Shown: piece by piece, positions 59,836-64,000 of the stretch
How the letters are laid out: each line of letters starts with the position of its first letter
How positions within the stretch are numbered: the stretch's first letter is position 1
Made by a program: the position numbers and the translations under genes
Notes under the pieces: generated by a model
Seen by the model: the letters and a program-made list of their open reading frames with translations, nothing else
Told to the model about the DNA's origin: nothing
Database searches by the model: none
Assembly: GCA_900073065.1 (NCBI GenBank)
Contig: FJOG01000027.1
Span: 485,148-549,147 of the forward strand
Origin: Phialocephala subalpina
Lineage: Eukaryota; Ascomycota; Leotiomycetes; Helotiales; Mollisiaceae
Length of the DNA: 64,000 nucleotides
Reading direction: 5' to 3'

Positions 59836-61622
59836 ATGTCATCCTCCAACTCCGATAAGAATGTCCCTGGTGGTACAGGAGATCCTGCTGCTCCGTCTGC
59901 AGGAATTTTCACATTTGGTACTTCAACCACCCCCACGCCGGCTGCGAAGGCACTTGCTCCCGGCGCCGCGAGTCCTTTCGGAATTACAGCTGCAGATGTG
60001 ACTAAGAAGTCTGCTGAGAGTGCTACGTCGGCTCCGAATCTCAGTATCTTCACTAAGTATGCTACTGGCGGTACCAGTCTATTTGGCAAGCCAGCTACAT
60101 CCGGTACGTCCATTATTTACTTCCTCATACTCAGCGCTATCGAACCAGTATCGGCGGCGTTGGCTCTATCCAATATTTCAATTACTTGAATTGAGCCGGG
60201 AGATTCTAGAGGCTGATAAGCTACAACTCAGGTATGAACAATGGAGGTGGCGGTCTCTTTGGTTCAGAGCCCACCAAATCGACGAGCCTCTTCGGTCCAG
60301 ATTCAGCCAAGTCAACAAGTCTCTTTGGTCAATCTTCCTCTAAGCCCACAAGCCTCTTTGGTAACATTGCTGCTACTCCTACTGGTACGAAGTCCTTCGG
60401 CCTCTTCGGAAACTTGAATGATACTGGTTCGGGCAGGGGAGCTACCCCTGGCCTATTCGCACCTGCGACCAATAACCAGGCCCTTCCAGATGAAACCAGC
60501 ACCCTTAGCAGCAACAACGCACCGGACGGTCCAATGCCCCACCCTATGTTCGCATTCGACCCTGATGGCGTAACTATTAACGTCACGTACAATGGCATAA
60601 AGGTCGTTGGAAACGTGTCACCCTATGCTATGGCAATGGCCAGCCCCGTTTGGAAGTCACTCATATACCCTCATACGTCCCAAGGCCATCATCACCAGGC
60701 GAAGAAGGAACAAGGCATCGAAGAACTCGAGGAGCATCGCGATTCACCCAAGCCGGCATTGTGCGCACCCTCTGCTGCTTCGGAGATTGATTTCCTTGAA
60801 GATGATGGAGACGCACTTCTTCTCATTCTGCAGATTGTACATCTCAGATTCGGAGATATTCCCACCGCCACTCTTCCTTATCATCACAAAGTTGCGGTCT
60901 TCTGCAACAAGTATAACTGTGGGCACCTTGCTAAGCCGTGGCTGGGATCCTGGTTGCAAGGCAATCATCCGACAACAGTCAATAGCAACTATATCGAGAC
61001 ATTGTTCACTGCCTGGACATTTGGAGACGAGAAACTGTTTGACCAGATCGCCATTTTCATGGTTAAGAACAATCGCTCGGACGGTAGCGGGAGATTCTTG
61101 ACTCATGCGGGACTCCCATTCACCACCTTGCTTCCCTCCGGTACTATTGGTGAGTATCTGATCTTACCTCAATGTTTCTGGGTTTCCGCAATGTCCGAAT
61201 CGGTGCTGAACAATGATACAGATAGAATCAAGTCCGCTCGACTAGCCGTGATCGACCAACTCACTCGCATTGTTTACAACGCGATCGACATGTACGCCAA
61301 CAGCAAGGACATTCTATGCACCCAGAAGAAAGAAGGTTGTCACGATATAACCCTTGGTTCCCTAATCAGAAATGCGAGGAAGATCGAGCTGTGGCCACGC
61401 AAGGGAGCTAAGAACATTCACGTGAGTGTTGAAACTCTCGCAAGACAGATCCAAGGATTTGCTCTACAAGGGTTTTCTCATGATTTTGGTGTTACATGTT
61501 CTCCCAAGTTCAATCCTGGCCTCGAAGTCATGAGAATCTTGCAGAATATCCCAAGTCCTGCTGGGGATTCAGAGCGGGAGCATCTGGCTCAGAAGAAAGC
61601 GAAGATGGATAATAAGCAGTGA
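59836..61622 (+). CDS. BTB/POZ-domain protein, member 4, with N-terminal FG/GLFG repeats
   Basis: Exons 59836-60103, 60232-61149 and 61222-61622 give 528 aa. Residues 1 to about 165 are disordered, Ser/Thr/Gly/Pro-rich and carry about nine FG dipeptides, several as TSLFG or GLFG, spaced about 9-13 residues in the central run. This is the pattern of FG-nucleoporins. The BTB core follows: FAFDPDGVTINVTYNGIKVV, SPYAMAMASPVWKSL, EIDFLEDDGDALLLILQIVH, CNKYNCGHLAKPWLGSW. The last 72-nt intron is a multiple of three with no stop, so it could be retained; it sits at the same place as in paralogues. C-terminal HDITLGSLIR and IELWPRKGAK match the family end. Confidence 0.78.
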
Positions 61623-62509
61623 TGGAATGGCAATACCAATTTATGTGTTGAGGGTGATAACGCATCTGATGTGAAAATTGTGGCACGAAGTTGTGCATTG
61701 GAGGGGCTTTGATGGGAATCGAGCTTTGGCATGAAGATTATGGCAAAGTAACAAGTAAAGGTAGCGACAAAATCAAGCTGTCATCCTTCTCGTCTTTCTG
61801 CTGATCATTGCTGCGAACTTTGCCTATGGAAACTCGACGCCTCCATGTTGACAACTACCATAACATTTCACTCAACACCTGTTCTCGACAAGATTCAAGC
61901 CATGTACAATTCAAAATATCTTTTTGTAAGCTCACCCTCGACTCCCATTCGCCTTCGAACTTGTACTCACTCTTCGACTAGCCTTTCTTGAATGTTGATC
62001 TTTCGGACAGACATTCGAGCCTCCCCACCAACCTTCCGACTCCTACCCAAGACAACTCTATCACGATACAAGTATCTTACGAACACGTCTAGCGCGGGAA
62101 ACCCCTTTTAAATACAGCGCTCCGACCAAATCTTGGATATTTCCTTGCGCACAATCGACAAAACACCCCTCTTCAGCAAGTCGCCCCCACAACCACTCGA
62201 CCAAACCTCCCTCTTTTCAACTGACCATCAAGCAACTTCGAACACGATCAAAAACGAAATTGCACCACAGTAAACACACCACTTATTCTCTGCTTCGAAC
62301 ATACCTGCGAACAAAGTCGACAATCAAATTACCCCGCCCTTCGCCAGTCTACGCGCCATTGACTTCTCAACTTCAACTTCGCGCTTTCCTCAACTCCTCA
62401 AAAGATCCCCTCTCGGCCACAGCCTCCCTTCAATTCAGCGCAACGCAGCACCATCTACCTCTGCAATCCCTCTCGACTCTTCAACAACAAAGCAAACCCG
62501 AAAGTCAAA
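61623..62509. other. Intergenic region
   Basis: 3' flank of member 4 and 5' region of member 5. A possible TATA-like TTTAAATA lies at about 62107, followed by a C/A-rich leader to 62509. The leader frame at 62260-62509 is not supported as coding. Confidence 0.45.
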
Positions 62510-63961
62510 ATGCCACCAACAACCCCACTCGAAAACACGCCCTCCCCCTCCGAGTTCAGCTTCACACCCTCCGACGTCTGCCTCAAGGTCATGTACAAGG
62601 GTTCTCCTGCCTACACGCATGTATCTTCGCATGCCATGGCCCTCGCGAGTTCGGTTTGGGAGAACTTCTTGTTCCCACCTTGGTCTACAGGAGACGTCGA
62701 GTCACCGAGCATAAGGGAAAGCGCGAGCGTAACGAGGAGGAACACTCAGCGATCGCACAACCTGTCAAAGAGCTATATTTCACGGATGACAATGAGGATG
62801 CTTTGCTTCTGCTACTTCCCGTTACGCACCTTCGGTTCACAGCTATCCGTTGAAGCAGCCACGAAGAATATTGCTTGTCAATCTGGCAATTCTTTGCAAC
62901 AAGTACATTTGCAATAACCTGCTGGATAATTTGATTGATGATTGGGTGGATTACCAGTGGAGAAGATACGATTACTCTCGAAGGGGCTACCAGGAAACCT
63001 TCGTTGTGAGTTCCCCGAATGACCGCCAGGCAATGATGTTGCTCGGCTTGGTATTTCCATGGGAGTGTAATATGGGGATAGATATGTTCAAGGATGCTTG
63101 TTTATGGATGTATCAGAACTGCAAGATTGGTGGTCTCCCTGCTATTCCCGAACATTGGCCTTTGCCAGCTTATATCTATGGTAGGTGACATCTTTATCCA
63201 TTCCAATAGTACCTACAAGTCCTGACTTCGACGTAGAGGAGATCATCGCAGCACAAGAATACACTGCTGAAGCTTCCCTTGATATCCTGTACAGCTATGT
63301 CAATTGAGGACTCGTAATCAGTGGCAGTGCAGTGGGGAAATCGGTGTATGTTGGCATGAAGCCACATTATCAGTTACGCATCGTTTCACTAGGCAGTTTG
63401 GCCTAATTCGGATGTGCTTGTAAGAGCACTATATCAAGGAGACATCTCCACTTAGCTAGAAGGGCAGATTTGACATCAATACCATACATTTTGCCCTGAC
63501 CACTTCCGCAACTGATAAGCTACCTCTCGAAGCTCGAGGTTTGGTCGACAAAACCCTGTTCCGCACCTCGCAGTGGCGAAGAATCGTGCAAGAAACTTGT
63601 CTACGACAAAGTTTTGATCAGGCTCAAGCGCCGAGATCTCTATCCTCGACCGAAAAAAGGAAGCCCGATCAAATTATCGACTTTGCTCCATTTTTCTCGT
63701 ATGGTACGATCTGCCATGCGGAAGGACTGTTGCTGGCGCGATGAGGTTGCGGGAGAGAGTTTGAACAATGAACTGGACAGTATCTGTACATTGCAAAGAA
63801 ATACCATGAGACAGTTATCCAATAGAGTCCATCCGTCAAGGGGAAGCAGGTCCAGAACAGCGGTCCAAGCAAGGCCGCTTGAATTTGAAAACTGGGACTG
63901 GGTTGCTCCAGAGGAAGTGGCGTGGAACATGAAGATGTTGAGGATAGAGTCAAGAATTTAG
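62510..63961 (+). pseudogene. BTB/POZ-domain protein, member 5 (broken)
   Basis: Begins MPPTTPLENTPSPSEFSFTP at 62510, then DVCLKVMYKGSPAYTHVSSH and AMALASSVWENFLFPPW. The frame must change near 62680 to reach ELYFTDDNEDALLLLLPVTH, and again near 62845 to reach LLVNLAILCNKYICNNLLDN. A splice at about 63185 joins to EEIIAAQEYTAEASLDILYS, ending in a stop at 63307. Further 3', 63575-63961 carries a frame reading SCKKLVYDKVLIRLKRRDLY then PRPKKG, the family C-terminal signature, so the ancestral gene extended to 63961. Two frame changes and a premature stop argue for a pseudogene unless they are sequencing errors. Confidence 0.6.
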
Positions 63962-64000
63962 ATGATGAGGACTATGAGGAAGACTCATATTTACCATGGC

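Noticed and set aside
61150..61221. Reading BTB member 4 without its last intron
   Set aside because: The 72-nt stretch is open and in frame, but it has good splice signals and sits at the intron position shared by the paralogues, so splicing is preferred.
1..64000. A secondary-metabolite gene cluster around the 2OG oxygenase and SDR
   Set aside because: No polyketide, peptide or terpene synthase is present, and the two genes are more than 40 kb apart.

Overview
The window is nuclear DNA of a filamentous ascomycete (Pezizomycotina). Genes carry short GT-AG introns (mostly 45-85 nt) with CTAAC-like branch sites. The families are typical of this group: TSC1/hamartin, PTR2, Rds1, GNAT, PEX12, 2OG-Fe(II) oxygenase, DUF6536 and DUF7730. 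Several transposons are riddled with C-to-T/G-to-A transitions, the signature of repeat-induced point mutation (RIP). A leotiomycete-like fungus is plausible, but the class cannot be fixed from sequence reading alone.

Layout. 0-25 kb is gene-rich and ordinary: a short-chain dehydrogenase (cut by the left edge), TSC1, a membrane-anchored copper amine oxidase, a decayed DUF7730-like fragment, a PTR2 peptide transporter, an Rds1/ferritin-like secreted protein, a small unknown gene, a GNAT acetyltransferase, a pepsin-like aspartic protease, and a V8-like serine protease fused to a long repeat-bearing C-terminal region. 25.2-39.2 kb is a transposon island. It holds a degenerate solo LTR, about 0.9 kb of extreme AT-rich sequence, four short terminal-inverted-repeat elements with every boundary on GTAC, a complete but RIP-killed Ty1/copia element (172-bp LTRs, 5-bp target duplication, 11 LTR differences that are all transitions), and a RIP-killed Tc1/mariner element. 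One apparently intact gene, a LigB-type extradiol dioxygenase, sits in the middle. 39.2-41.4 kb is a broken DUF6536 membrane protein gene directly beside the Tc1 relic.

42-64 kb holds a 2OG oxygenase, PEX12, an F-box-like gene interrupted by a 700-N assembly gap, two tandem paralogues of a single-pass membrane protein with leucine-rich receptor-L-like ectodomains (one intact, one broken), a glycerol-3-phosphate acyltransferase, and five dispersed members of one BTB/POZ family (three intact, two broken). One intact BTB member carries an N-terminal FG/GLFG-repeat region resembling a nucleoporin.

Functional links. The housekeeping genes (TSC1, PEX12, acyltransferase) do not form a pathway, and no secondary-metabolite cluster is evident. 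The distinctive content is the lineage-specific paralogue set (BTB family, L-domain receptors), the unusual protease, and the transposon island with its apparent effect on a neighbouring gene. Splice sites were chosen by hand. The exon sums of all ungapped intact genes are multiples of three.
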